IMG/VR virus record: IMGVR_UViG_3300041809_000463
Coordinates: 1 to 30,521 of that record
Direction: 5' to 3' (one strand)
Length of the DNA: 30,521 nucleotides
From: a virus
The notes beneath the pieces are model-generated. The model had not been told where the DNA came from and did no database searches. It was given only the letters and a program-made list of their open reading frames with translations. The number at the start of each line of letters is the position of its first letter. Positions within the stretch are counted from its first letter, which is position 1. Of the stretch, positions 13,174 through 19,911 are shown one piece after another. The position numbers and the translations under genes were made by a program.

Positions 13174-13598
13174 TGGAAGACAAGGAACTGACCTCCGATG
13201 ACAACTGGTGTCCTGATTGCGGGGAACCGCGTGAGGCTTGCAAGTGTATTCCTCCCGTGGACCGCTCAAAACGCTGCATGTTGAGCGGGAAACCTGAGAC
13301 GCCTGAGCACCGGGAAATTGACCCCGCAACCGGAATGCAGAAAGACTATGTTGTGCTCTGTCCGCAAGAGAGAGCCAAAGGATTCGTCAAGCCTGTTAGG
13401 CGATCATACCGGCATCTGACTTGCGGCTCGATTACTACGATGGGACTCGCGCTAGCCGAGACATACGCGCGCGATCCGAACTTCTACTCAGGAACCATGT
13501 GCGTGAACTGTCACGCTCATTTCCCGCTCAATCAGTTCAAGTGGGAAGATGGCGAACCAATGGACCCGGCGTTACAAGAGGAACCTGAGGCGAAATGA
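13173..13598 (+). CDS. Two-zinc phage-type protein
   Basis: This 141-residue protein has an N-terminal CPDCGEPREACKC group, a central HLTCGSITTMGLALAETYAR, and FYSGTMCVNCHAHFPLNQFK near the C-terminus, so two zinc sites are likely. The HLTCG...ETYARDP...CxxC layout recurs in siphophage accessory regions as a conserved protein of unknown role. AAAGGAG at 13161-13167 favours the ATG at 13173; a GTG at 13170 overlaps the previous stop. The stop overlaps the start of the paralogue B gene. Confidence 0.8.
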   Translation: MEDKELTSDDNWCPDCGEPREACKCIPPVDRSKRCMLSGKPETPEHREIDPATGMQKDYVVLCPQERAKGFVKPVRRSYRHLTCGSITTMGLALAETYARDPNFYSGTMCVNCHAHFPLNQFKWEDGEPMDPALQEEPEAK

Positions 13599-13726
13599 TC
13601 TGCGGAATGTTCAATCTCGTCTGTAGCTGGTGTCTTGGCACGCCGACGCGGTTCTGTGGGGATGTGCAGTTCTGCGAGAAGTGCTGGGCGCTCTACGTGT
13701 ACGAGATGCGCAAGGCGGAGTGGAGG
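13592..13726 (+). repeat. 135-bp gene duplication, copy B
   Basis: Copy of 12552-12686, displaced by 1,040 bp, 132 of 135 identical. It runs from the start codon region through the zinc core and stops abruptly at codon 43, where the two C-termini diverge. Confidence 0.9.
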
Positions 13727-13741
13727 AAGAAGGCAGCATGA
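13595..13741 (+). CDS. Zinc-ribbon peptide, paralogue B
   Basis: This 48-residue protein begins MICGMFNLVCSWCLGTPTRF and keeps the CSWC/CEKC zinc core of paralogue A, but ends in KKAA instead of an 18-residue tail. Its ATG overlaps the preceding stop and its stop overlaps the next ATG, so it is embedded in a tightly coupled chain, unlike copy A, which has its own leader hairpin. Confidence 0.75.
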   Translation: MICGMFNLVCSWCLGTPTRFCGDVQFCEKCWALYVYEMRKAEWRKKAA

Positions 13742-13884
13742 GCGGGACTCTCTGGAGACGGCAGGACGGTCGATATCGCGGATGGATCGGCGGTGCGGTG
13801 TGGTGGTACTGGCCGGTGATTTTGCTTTGGGAGTGGCCGCGCAATTCGATTCGCAACAGGTGGTCGGAGTGGAGAGAGCGATGA
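13738..13884 (+). CDS. 48-residue Trp-rich membrane peptide
   Basis: A short frame begins MSGTLWRRQDGRYRGWIGGA, with one hydrophobic Trp-rich segment (VWWYWPVILLWEWP, about 21-34) and a basic tail. Both ends overlap neighbours by ATGA, which supports its being real. It is probably membrane-inserted; function is unknown. Confidence 0.55.
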   Translation: MSGTLWRRQDGRYRGWIGGAVWWYWPVILLWEWPRNSIRNRWSEWRER

Positions 13885-14261
13885 GCGAGACGAAGATCAA
13901 AGTGCCGGAAGCAATGAAGGCTGCTTCGTATGTGGCTGCGGTAGAGAATCGCGGCAAAGAGTTCATTGAGCCGTTTGTCTTGCGAGTAATTTCCGAGAAG
14001 TGCATCGAAGCCGCCCTGCGCTGGCTTTTAGAGCGTGGAGTTTCGCAAGATGAAGCCCGCGATTTGATGCGAAGAATTCCGCATGGGCTATTGCTCGATG
14101 AGATTCCTGGTTGGTTCATTGGGGAGTGGCAGCGCCGCGTGTTCCTCGCGCCGGAGCCGGAATACGTTGGTGAAGAGGAGATAGGAAGGTTTTGCGCAAG
14201 ATTTCAGCGTATTGACGACGCCGTGCGCGAAGCCTTCCGTCGCGGCCAGCAATCGAAGTGA
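13881..14261 (+). CDS. Helical hypothetical protein
   Basis: This 126-residue, mostly helical protein begins MSETKIKVPEAMKAASYVAA. Central helices include RVISEKCIEAALRWLLERGV and EARDLMRRIPHGLLLDEIPG, and the C-terminus is basic. It is coupled to the upstream peptide by ATGA. No recognised family. Confidence 0.7.
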   Translation: MSETKIKVPEAMKAASYVAAVENRGKEFIEPFVLRVISEKCIEAALRWLLERGVSQDEARDLMRRIPHGLLLDEIPGWFIGEWQRRVFLAPEPEYVGEEEIGRFCARFQRIDDAVREAFRRGQQSK

Positions 14262-14316
14262 GCAAAACAGGCTTGCCGTAATTGGGCAACAGGATTAAGT
14301 TTTCAGCAGGTGCCAA

Positions 14317-14751
14317 ATGTCTCACAAAAAGCATCGCAACCCGGATAGAAACAAGCTCGACGAAATTCTGCGCGAAGAGTCTGAGATTCTTCGCATTCTC
14401 GAAACCAGACGGATCGAAAGATTCGTCATCACCAAGGAGAACCCCATGCTTGCTATTGCCCCCGGAAACTCGCCGGTCTTTACCGCGACCCCGGTTCCTT
14501 CGACCTCGGTCCCTTCGACGCCCCCCACGTGGGAGAGTTCGGACACGACCAATGCGCCCATCACCGTAGACCCAACCGGCCTGATTGCCACGGTCGATAT
14601 TCCAGCGTCCGCGACGGTCGGAGCCAGTTTCACGCTGACCATCAGTTACACGAACGCTGATGGCACCGTGGCTACTGGTACGACTTCACAGACCATCGTG
14701 GCTCCTCCCTCGCCCGACATCACCAGCTTCACAATCGAGCAGACGACATAA
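14317..14751 (+). CDS. Ig-like protein with possible internal second start
   Basis: This 144-residue frame begins MSHKKHRNPDRNKLDEILRE, a charged helix. From about residue 68 it becomes a beta-sandwich-type sequence (ESSDTTNAPITVDPTGLIAT, then SATVGASFTLTISYTNADGT), typical of bacterial Ig-like modules on phage particles. An internal ATG at 14446 has a perfect AAGGAG 6 nt upstream and would give the Thr/Pro/Ser-rich and Ig part alone (101 residues). The first ATG has only a weak AGG. Probably a virion decoration or secreted adhesin-like protein; role inferred. Confidence 0.65.
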   Translation: MSHKKHRNPDRNKLDEILREESEILRILETRRIERFVITKENPMLAIAPGNSPVFTATPVPSTSVPSTPPTWESSDTTNAPITVDPTGLIATVDIPASATVGASFTLTISYTNADGTVATGTTSQTIVAPPSPDITSFTIEQTT

Positions 14752-14773
14752 CGAGTTCCCTTCAATGGGAATA

Positions 14774-14836
14774 TGCGCGGGGTGGGAAGCTCGGCAATTT
14801 CGTCCCGCCCGACGCTTCCGGGGAACGCCCCGCGCA
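14774..14836 (+). promoter_or_regulatory. Nested leader hairpin
   Basis: TGCGCGGGG (14774-14782) pairs perfectly with CCCCGCGCA (14828-14836). Inside, GGAAGC (14785-14790) pairs with GCTTCC (14814-14819), and TCGG with CCGA can extend it with one bulge. The structure ends just before AAAGGGA, the ribosome site of the signal-peptide gene. No T-run is present. Confidence 0.5.
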
Positions 14837-14853
14837 GAAAGAAAGGGAAAATC

Positions 14854-15141
14854 ATGAAATTAGCAGTGTTGCTTGCCCTCGTTTTCGCGCTTCCGATCCA
14901 GGCGAAGGACAAACCTCAAGACGCTCCCGCCGTAAGCGATTCACACAAGGCCGCTTACTTCAAGGCGCAGGTGGAGATCGACAACGCAGCTCCCGCGTGG
15001 CAGAAGGCCAATGCCGACATGCAGAAGGCTGTCGCGGACCTCGGTTCTGATTGCGGCGACAAGTTCCAACCGCACCTGGACAAAGACGGAAATATCATGT
15101 GCGCCGCCAAACCTCCGGCTCCAGAAGTTCCCAAGAAATAG
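14854..15141 (+). CDS. Secreted small protein
   Basis: This 95-residue protein begins with a clear signal peptide, MKLAVLLALVFALPIQAKDK: a short basic start, a hydrophobic core and an AxA-like end at about residue 18. The mature part is helical and charged (AAYFKAQVEIDNAAPAWQKA), with two Cys that could form a disulphide and a Pro-rich tail (KPPAPEVPKK). AAAGGGA precedes the ATG; the frame is open further upstream through the leader hairpin, but that part is not expected to be translated. Candidate for periplasmic host modification; no family is recognised. Confidence 0.7.
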   Translation: MKLAVLLALVFALPIQAKDKPQDAPAVSDSHKAAYFKAQVEIDNAAPAWQKANADMQKAVADLGSDCGDKFQPHLDKDGNIMCAAKPPAPEVPKK

Positions 15142-15154
15142 GGGAGTCATCCCC
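15141..15154 (+). promoter_or_regulatory. Short hairpin after the secreted-protein gene
   Basis: GGGGA-GTCA-TCCCC is a 5-bp stem with a tetraloop starting in the stop codon, 30 bp before the next gene. No T-run follows. Confidence 0.35.
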
Positions 15155-15183
15155 CGCGAAAAACGTCCCAGATAGGAAAACAA

Positions 15184-15423
15184 ATGGCAATTCCTCAGTA
15201 CAACATCGACGAGTGGTTCGCGGCTCCAAAAACCGACAACGGCCAGCAGGATGCCGCGAGGGTCATCTGCGAGGACGCAAAGAGACTTGCGGACACGATC
15301 AATCGGCTGCTTCCTGATGGCGACGGCAAGATCAACGCAATCGGAAGCCTTCGGCAAGTAGTTTTGCAGAGCGAGCAGGTAATCAGGTGGCAATGGCCGG
15401 CAGGGAAACTCTCGATTGTGTAG
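15184..15423 (+). CDS. Acb2/Tad1-like hairpin-domain protein (candidate anti-defence sponge)
   Basis: This 79-residue protein begins MAIPQYNIDEWFAAPKTDNG. The helical hairpin ARVICEDAKRLADTINRLLP (25-44), DGDGK and NAIGSLRQVVLQSEQVIRW (51-69) follows the pattern of the Acb2/Tad1 domain (AK-LA--I---PD--K--AI--L---V---I), including the D/E-W/H-F start. Acb2 and Tad1 proteins sequester cyclic-nucleotide signals of CBASS and Thoeris defence systems. The match is by remembered consensus; ligand-binding residues were not checked. It sits in a block of accessory genes, overlapping a HTH gene by 31 bp, which is a typical position for an anti-defence protein. Confidence 0.55.
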   Translation: MAIPQYNIDEWFAAPKTDNGQQDAARVICEDAKRLADTINRLLPDGDGKINAIGSLRQVVLQSEQVIRWQWPAGKLSIV

Positions 15424-15617
15424 AGCTGCGCCGTCTGCGCCGTGCGGCCAGAATGACGCAGCATGATCTGGCGCGTCTGCTCGGCCTGAGTCGGGAAAGT
15501 GTTTGCAGGATCGAGGCGGGGCGCTTGCCCCACAAGCGTAAACTGGCTGTAATTCAAGTGTGGATGGAGAGAGAGCGACATGCCCATCGGGTTCAGAAGG
15601 ATTTGCACGGGATGTAA
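15393..15617 (+). CDS. XRE-type HTH regulator
   Basis: This 74-residue protein has a full helix-turn-helix: VELRRLRRAARMTQHDLARL (about 10-29), then LGLSRESVCRIEAGRLPHKR, a Cro/C1-type fold. The ATG at 15393 is favoured over GTG 15387. It overlaps the end of the Acb2/Tad1-like gene, so both are probably one message and the HTH may autoregulate it, as with anti-CRISPR-associated regulators. That functional parallel is inference. Confidence 0.75.
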   Translation: MAGRETLDCVELRRLRRAARMTQHDLARLLGLSRESVCRIEAGRLPHKRKLAVIQVWMERERHAHRVQKDLHGM

Positions 15618-15756
15618 AAAGCCGGTTGGATGGGCGCAGTTGGACCCGAACGACGAAGATGGATATTTCTTCCATCTCGATGACCATTCTTCACTCTGTC
15701 AGGGGTGCACTGTCGATCTGGAAATTAAGGAATTTCAGGAGGAAAAACATGCCTAA
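15580..15756 (+). CDS. 58-residue zinc-ribbon peptide
   Basis: A short frame begins MPIGFRRICTGCKKPVGWAQ. Cys9/Cys12 and Cys42/Cys45 (CTGC and CQGC) give a four-Cys zinc ribbon around an acidic, aromatic middle (DEDGYFFHLDDHS). GGAGAGAG precedes the ATG. It overlaps the HTH gene start-side and the next gene end-side. Function unknown. Confidence 0.7.
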   Translation: MPIGFRRICTGCKKPVGWAQLDPNDEDGYFFHLDDHSSLCQGCTVDLEIKEFQEEKHA

Positions 15757-16138
15757 AGAAGCGATTTTGAACGATCCCCTAGCCGCTGAGGAAATCAAGG
15801 CCATCATTCTCGCCAAGATCGAAGCGGCGATGAACGCGAACGGAACGCTGGTGGACGACATCACCTATGCCGGGTTCCGCGTGAAGTTCGACATCAAAAT
15901 CGAGTTCATCAACTCGCCCACTCCGGGTACGCTGGTATGGGGTGTCGGGCAGCAAGGTGAGCAGCAAGGTGAGGCGGTTGAGAAGCCGGTCAGCGGCGAG
16001 TATCAGTCGGACCCGTCTCCCAACAAGACCCGCGAGGACAACGATCTGCCATTGCCGGTCATGGTACAGACGCCCTCGGGACCGCAGAAACGCCGCGTGA
16101 GGATTCAGAATGCCAAGGCCTCAGCCAAGAAAAAGTGA
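15749..16138 (+). CDS. Hypothetical protein
   Basis: This 129-residue protein begins MPKEAILNDPLAAEEIKAII, with the strong site AGGAGG 7 nt before the ATG. The first 75 residues look like an alpha/beta domain (ITYAGFRVKFDIKIEFINSP); the rest is polar and disordered, ending in a Lys-rich tail. No family recognised. It closes the accessory block before the packaging genes. Confidence 0.7.
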   Translation: MPKEAILNDPLAAEEIKAIILAKIEAAMNANGTLVDDITYAGFRVKFDIKIEFINSPTPGTLVWGVGQQGEQQGEAVEKPVSGEYQSDPSPNKTREDNDLPLPVMVQTPSGPQKRRVRIQNAKASAKKK

Positions 16139-16409
16139 CCCTCTGGATGCCATCGCCGCCGCGTTAAACCGCATCGCGGATCAAATGGTGCGCTACAATA
16201 ACGCCAATGAGCCGCCCGTCGTCAACGTCGAAGAAGCAGAAGCATTCCGGGCAAGCTACGAGCGCGAAGACCCCGAAAGGCGCGAACTGCACAACTTCCT
16301 CACGGGCGAAGAAGCCGCGGTGTCTCGGAGACGGGCATCTCGACTCCCGAACCGTGGCGGCAAGAAAGCGGCTCGGGGTGACGGCGAAGATGATGGAGGG
16401 CGTGCCTGA
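16110..16409 (+). CDS. Hypothetical protein before the terminase genes
   Basis: This 99-residue protein begins MPRPQPRKSDPLDAIAAALN, has an N-terminal helix (RIADQMVRYNN), an acidic helix (VNVEEAEAFRASYEREDPER) and a basic, Gly-rich end. It overlaps the preceding gene by 29 bp and the probable small terminase by about 20 bp. No family recognised. Confidence 0.6.
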   Translation: MPRPQPRKSDPLDAIAAALNRIADQMVRYNNANEPPVVNVEEAEAFRASYEREDPERRELHNFLTGEEAAVSRRRASRLPNRGGKKAARGDGEDDGGRA

Positions 16410-17031
16410 TGTTACCCGCAATATCGTTCGTGCGGTCGGGAGTGTGGATTTGGCAGTCAAGGCACTGGCTGCAGATGAATCGGAAGATGCCCAAACGTTT
16501 ATCCGATTCCGTGAACGAATCAGTCCGTCAGATTTACGCCGCACCACTCTGGAAGAACAATTCACAGCAGCAGGTATTAGTGCTCGCCGCTTTATCGAAG
16601 TCTTGACGGGCGCCCTCATGCAGCAATGTCAGGACGTGACCAAGATGATGGTCGCCGTCGCCCAGCCCAAGGTGGTGCAGGCTACCATCAAAGCGGCCAC
16701 CGATCAGGTGCCAATCGTTGCCGACATCGGCGACCGGCGCGTAGTAGTCGGCCACACCAACGGCGATACGAAGGCTATGGAAATCTTCCACAAGGCCACT
16801 GGATTCCTGCCGACGCCTAAGGGATCGAATACCACCATCAATCTGAACCAGAATAATCTCAATGCCAACGTGGAATCTGGGAATGATGGTGAACCGGGAG
16901 AACTTCAGAGTATGGATGATTTTTTACTCGACATGCAAGACGTGGTGGCACCCCAAGCGCAGCTTCCCGCTCCACGAGAAACGGTTCCAGTGATCGTTCC
17001 AGAGGTCGAATATCTAGATGCGGAGGTATAA
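16390..17031 (+). CDS. Probable terminase small subunit
   Basis: This 213-residue protein begins MMEGVPDVTRNIVRAVGSVD; GTG 16378 and ATG 16207 are alternative starts, the latter overlapping the neighbour by 203 bp and judged unlikely. It is helical through the middle (EEQFTAAGISARRFIEVLTG, then DVTKMMVAVAQPKVVQATIK), then has DTKAMEIFHKATGFLPTPKG, a segment seen in proteins just before large terminases, and an Asn-rich acidic C-terminus. Small terminases recognise packaging sites and form rings that load TerL. Position, size and composition support the role, with no definitive motif. Confidence 0.5.
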   Translation: MMEGVPDVTRNIVRAVGSVDLAVKALAADESEDAQTFIRFRERISPSDLRRTTLEEQFTAAGISARRFIEVLTGALMQQCQDVTKMMVAVAQPKVVQATIKAATDQVPIVADIGDRRVVVGHTNGDTKAMEIFHKATGFLPTPKGSNTTINLNQNNLNANVESGNDGEPGELQSMDDFLLDMQDVVAPQAQLPAPRETVPVIVPEVEYLDAEV

Positions 17032-17032
17032 T
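17027..17032 (+). promoter_or_regulatory. Possible promoter -10 before the HNH-AP2 gene
   Basis: TATAAT is a perfect -10 hexamer, overlapping the stop of the preceding gene and 55 bp before the nuclease ATG. No good -35 exists 16-18 bp upstream. A GGGCG/CGCCC hairpin follows near 17043-17058. Confidence 0.3.
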
Positions 17033-17086
17033 AGGGGGACAGGGCGTTGTCGCGCCCCATCACGTCACACCGGAGGCAAGTCCGAT

Positions 17087-17596
17087 ATGAGCACCCCTGA
17101 TTCATCCTACCGCAAAATCCCACTTACGCAAGGGCAAGTGGCTCTGGTCGATGCCGACCTCTATGAATTTCTTAATCAGTGGAAATGGCACGCTGCATGG
17201 TCCGAAAAGACACAGAGCTTTTATGCTCGTCGTAATGGTCCTCAAGTTGGTGGTCGTAGGAGTCCTTGGATTTACATGCATCGTCTGGTCTTGGGCTTGG
17301 AGCACGGCGACCCGCATCAGGGCGACCATCGAGAGCCGAGCGAAACGCTCGATAACCGCCGGGCTAACCTGAGGAAATCGACTGGCGGACAAAACAGGAG
17401 TAATACTAGAAAAAGGAAAAACACCGCCTCTAAGTTTAAGGGGGTTTGCCGTTCGCGCCAGAAATGGGCTGCCTATATCACCGTAGGGGGAAAGACGATA
17501 TATCTAGGAGTGCGAGACACAGAAGAAGCGGCCCATTTAGAACTTTACGTACCTGCCGCTGAAAAGTATCACGGTGAATTTGCGAGGATGGCATGA
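17087..17596 (+). CDS. HNH homing endonuclease with AP2 DNA-binding domain
   Basis: This 169-residue protein has the layout of free-standing HNH-AP2 homing endonucleases. The N-terminus (IPLTQGQVALVDADLYEFLN) is followed by the HNH core with MHRLVLG (H65), GDH (80-81) and LDNRRANLRKST (89-99, N90/N94). An AP2 domain runs from about 117 (SKFKGVCRSRQKWAAYITVG) to 166 (GEFARM). It probably cuts DNA lacking this insertion and so spreads by homing. GGAGG lies about 10 nt before the ATG. It sits between the probable small terminase and the large terminase. Confidence 0.9.
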   Translation: MSTPDSSYRKIPLTQGQVALVDADLYEFLNQWKWHAAWSEKTQSFYARRNGPQVGGRRSPWIYMHRLVLGLEHGDPHQGDHREPSETLDNRRANLRKSTGGQNRSNTRKRKNTASKFKGVCRSRQKWAAYITVGGKTIYLGVRDTEEAAHLELYVPAAEKYHGEFARMA

Positions 17597-17787
17597 GTGT
17601 GTGGCGTCGTTTTCTTTCGATCACTATTTGTCGCATTGTCGGTCACACTAAACCTGCGTGGCAGAATTTTTTCATTCCGTGGAGTGGCGGATGGATTAAG
17701 CAGAGTGGACAATGCAAACGCTGTTGGATGGTTATCGACGAGCGCGAAGTATGGGCTGGTGTTGATCGAGGGGATGCGCAGTTGTAG
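17593..17787 (+). CDS. Small zinc-like protein before TerL
   Basis: This 64-residue protein begins MSVWRRFLSITICRIVGHTK, with a His and CKRC (41-44) that could bind zinc, and several Trp. The ATG overlaps the nuclease stop, and the next gene begins 10 bp after its stop. Possibly a hitch-hiker moved with the nuclease gene; function unknown. Confidence 0.6.
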   Translation: MSVWRRFLSITICRIVGHTKPAWQNFFIPWSGGWIKQSGQCKRCWMVIDEREVWAGVDRGDAQL

Positions 17788-17796
17788 AATCCGTGC

Positions 17797-19911
17797 ATGT
17801 ACAGCCCGCGAATAGTTCTGGAGAAATTAGCGAGGTTTAAACAGAAATATTCATGGCTCCCCGTCGAGCACTCCATCGAAGAAATAGATCGCGTCAACGC
17901 CCACATGAAAACGCTCTACCGCAAGGATGCGAAGGGCGACCTGATCTTCGACGATTCGCAACTGACAAAGCCTCTTGAGCGGTGGATTCAGAACGAGCGT
18001 GCGATGTGCGCTCTGAGTTTTGAATACTACGTCACCCGCTACCACTACATTTCTGCAAACAACCGGATTTTCCGCTTCAAATTCCGTGGCGGTCAGCGCG
18101 TCCTCTTCAATGTCATTCAGGACTTGGAGGATCGTGGTCTTTCCATCGAAATCATGCTGCTCAAGGCGCGGCAGGGCGGTTTCTCAACGTTTGTTGAAGC
18201 GCTGATGACCCACCGGGCGCTGTTTGTCCCCGGCGTGAAATGTACCATCGGTTCCGCAAACGATCAGAAAACCTACGTGATGATGGGCATGATGTACACG
18301 GCGCTTGAGAATCTGCCGTGGTGGTTGCCCCCGCAGCAGACGAAAGACAAACGCTCCGGGGCAGCTCTCTTGGAGTTCGCGCACGTAGGCTCGCAGATTG
18401 TCATTCAGTCCGGCTCGATTCGCACCGGCATCGGCCAGGGCACGTCGCCAACGGCTGTACATCTTTCCGAAGTCTGCGATTACACGGACCCGGTGGAGCA
18501 GATTGAAGAAGGTCTGTTTCGTGCCGTCCATCCGGGACCGGAAATCCTGATGATCCTGGAATCGACAGGAAACGGAAACGATACCTGGTGGGCGAAGCTG
18601 TGGCACAGCACGCGCAGGCTGGTGAAAGTCTTTATTCCGTGGTTTATGACGCCTGAGCTTTACCCGTCGCCTGAATGGTTGAAACAGTACCCCATGCCTG
18701 CCGACTGGATGCCGAACACACGCACGTTGGCGACGGTTGCGAAGTGCGAGGCGTATGCCCACTGTACCGAGGTTCTGAGCCGGGTGCTCGGGGCGAAATG
18801 GAAGATGCCAAAAATTCAGCAATGGTTTTGGGAGTTCAACTACGAAGAGGCGCGGGACCGGGGGTTGGATAAGTCATGGACGCGCCACATGCCCTGCGAT
18901 GCTTACGACGCTTTGATCGGCGAGAATGATCTTCAGTACGATCGCAAAGCTGTTGAGGAAATGAAGGAACGTCGAGCGAAGACCGTAGATGTGTACGGCC
19001 TGATCGGTGAAGGCATCGCCGAGAGGCACGATCCGCCGGCAGTCGAAGGCGTAATCGACCCCGACAAGCCGCGCATCGTCATCGAGTGGAAAACGCCGCA
19101 CGACATCAGACTTGAGTGGGTGATGATGCCGCTGCTGGGGGATTACGAATCTCCGGCCTTCGACCCGATGAACAAGGTTCTGATTTTCAAGCACCCGGAA
19201 GAGGGGGCACGGTATTCAATCGGCGTCGATACCGGAACAGGCGTGGGCGGCGACCGGAACGCGCTGTGGGTCAACAAGTGTGGCGAGGATGCCATGCCAG
19301 ATGAGCAAGTCGTGGAGTTCGCTTCCGACACAATATCGAACGTGGAAATCTACGCATGGGCTCTGGCTCTCGGAGCATACTACGGAATTTACCTCGAAGA
19401 ATCTCAGGTGCGGTACGTGATCGAGCAGCGCCGGAAGTATGGAGATTCCTGCTATCACGCTTTGAAACTCCACGGCATGAGGTCGCACCATCATTTCAGG
19501 GAGTACGACAAGCGAACCATGCGACCGAAACCAAGCGTAAATGCTCGCGAGGGTTGGTGGACAAACGAATGGTCACGGCCTTTGCTCTTGGGAGTGTTCC
19601 AGCACGCCACGGAAAACGGCTGGTGCATTGTCAATTCGAGGTTTGCTATCGAGGAGATCGAAGCGTCTGAGCAGCGCATGACGAGCGGCGGCAAGACCCG
19701 TGAAGATCATCGTTCCGACATGCACGATGACCGCAAGTTTGCCGGGGCGATGGCCTATTTCACCTTCCACGATAACGATCTTATGGGCGAAAGGTCAAAA
19801 GCGCGGTACAATTCTTCGCAGGACGAGGGCTACGAAGTGGACTATCGCCCTTGGGTGCAAACGGTGCCGAATACACTTGCAAAAGAATGGTTTGAAAGGT
19901 ACGCGGAATGA
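17797..19911 (+). CDS. terL: Terminase large subunit (TerL)
   Basis: This 704-residue packaging motor and nuclease has a Walker A-like motif LLKARQGGFST at 121-131, a Walker B/catalytic strand AVHLSEV at 220-226, and a coupling motif LESTGNG at 254-260. The RNase H-like nuclease domain shows YSIGVDTGTGVGGDRNALWV (473-492, Asp478 as first metal ligand) and, near the C-terminus, DMHDDRKFAGAMAYF. Both domains appear intact. No clear ribosome site precedes the ATG at 17797, so the exact start could be a little downstream. It is preceded by a homing endonuclease and followed by portal-region genes in the usual head-gene order. Confidence 0.93.
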   Translation: MYSPRIVLEKLARFKQKYSWLPVEHSIEEIDRVNAHMKTLYRKDAKGDLIFDDSQLTKPLERWIQNERAMCALSFEYYVTRYHYISANNRIFRFKFRGGQRVLFNVIQDLEDRGLSIEIMLLKARQGGFSTFVEALMTHRALFVPGVKCTIGSANDQKTYVMMGMMYTALENLPWWLPPQQTKDKRSGAALLEFAHVGSQIVIQSGSIRTGIGQGTSPTAVHLSEVCDYTDPVEQIEEGLFRAVHPGPEILMILESTGNGNDTWWAKLWHSTRRLVKVFIPWFMTPELYPSPEWLKQYPMPADWMPNTRTLATVAKCEAYAHCTEVLSRVLGAKWKMPKIQQWFWEFNYEEARDRGLDKSWTRHMPCDAYDALIGENDLQYDRKAVEEMKERRAKTVDVYGLIGEGIAERHDPPAVEGVIDPDKPRIVIEWKTPHDIRLEWVMMPLLGDYESPAFDPMNKVLIFKHPEEGARYSIGVDTGTGVGGDRNALWVNKCGEDAMPDEQVVEFASDTISNVEIYAWALALGAYYGIYLEESQVRYVIEQRRKYGDSCYHALKLHGMRSHHHFREYDKRTMRPKPSVNAREGWWTNEWSRPLLLGVFQHATENGWCIVNSRFAIEEIEASEQRMTSGGKTREDHRSDMHDDRKFAGAMAYFTFHDNDLMGERSKARYNSSQDEGYEVDYRPWVQTVPNTLAKEWFERYAE

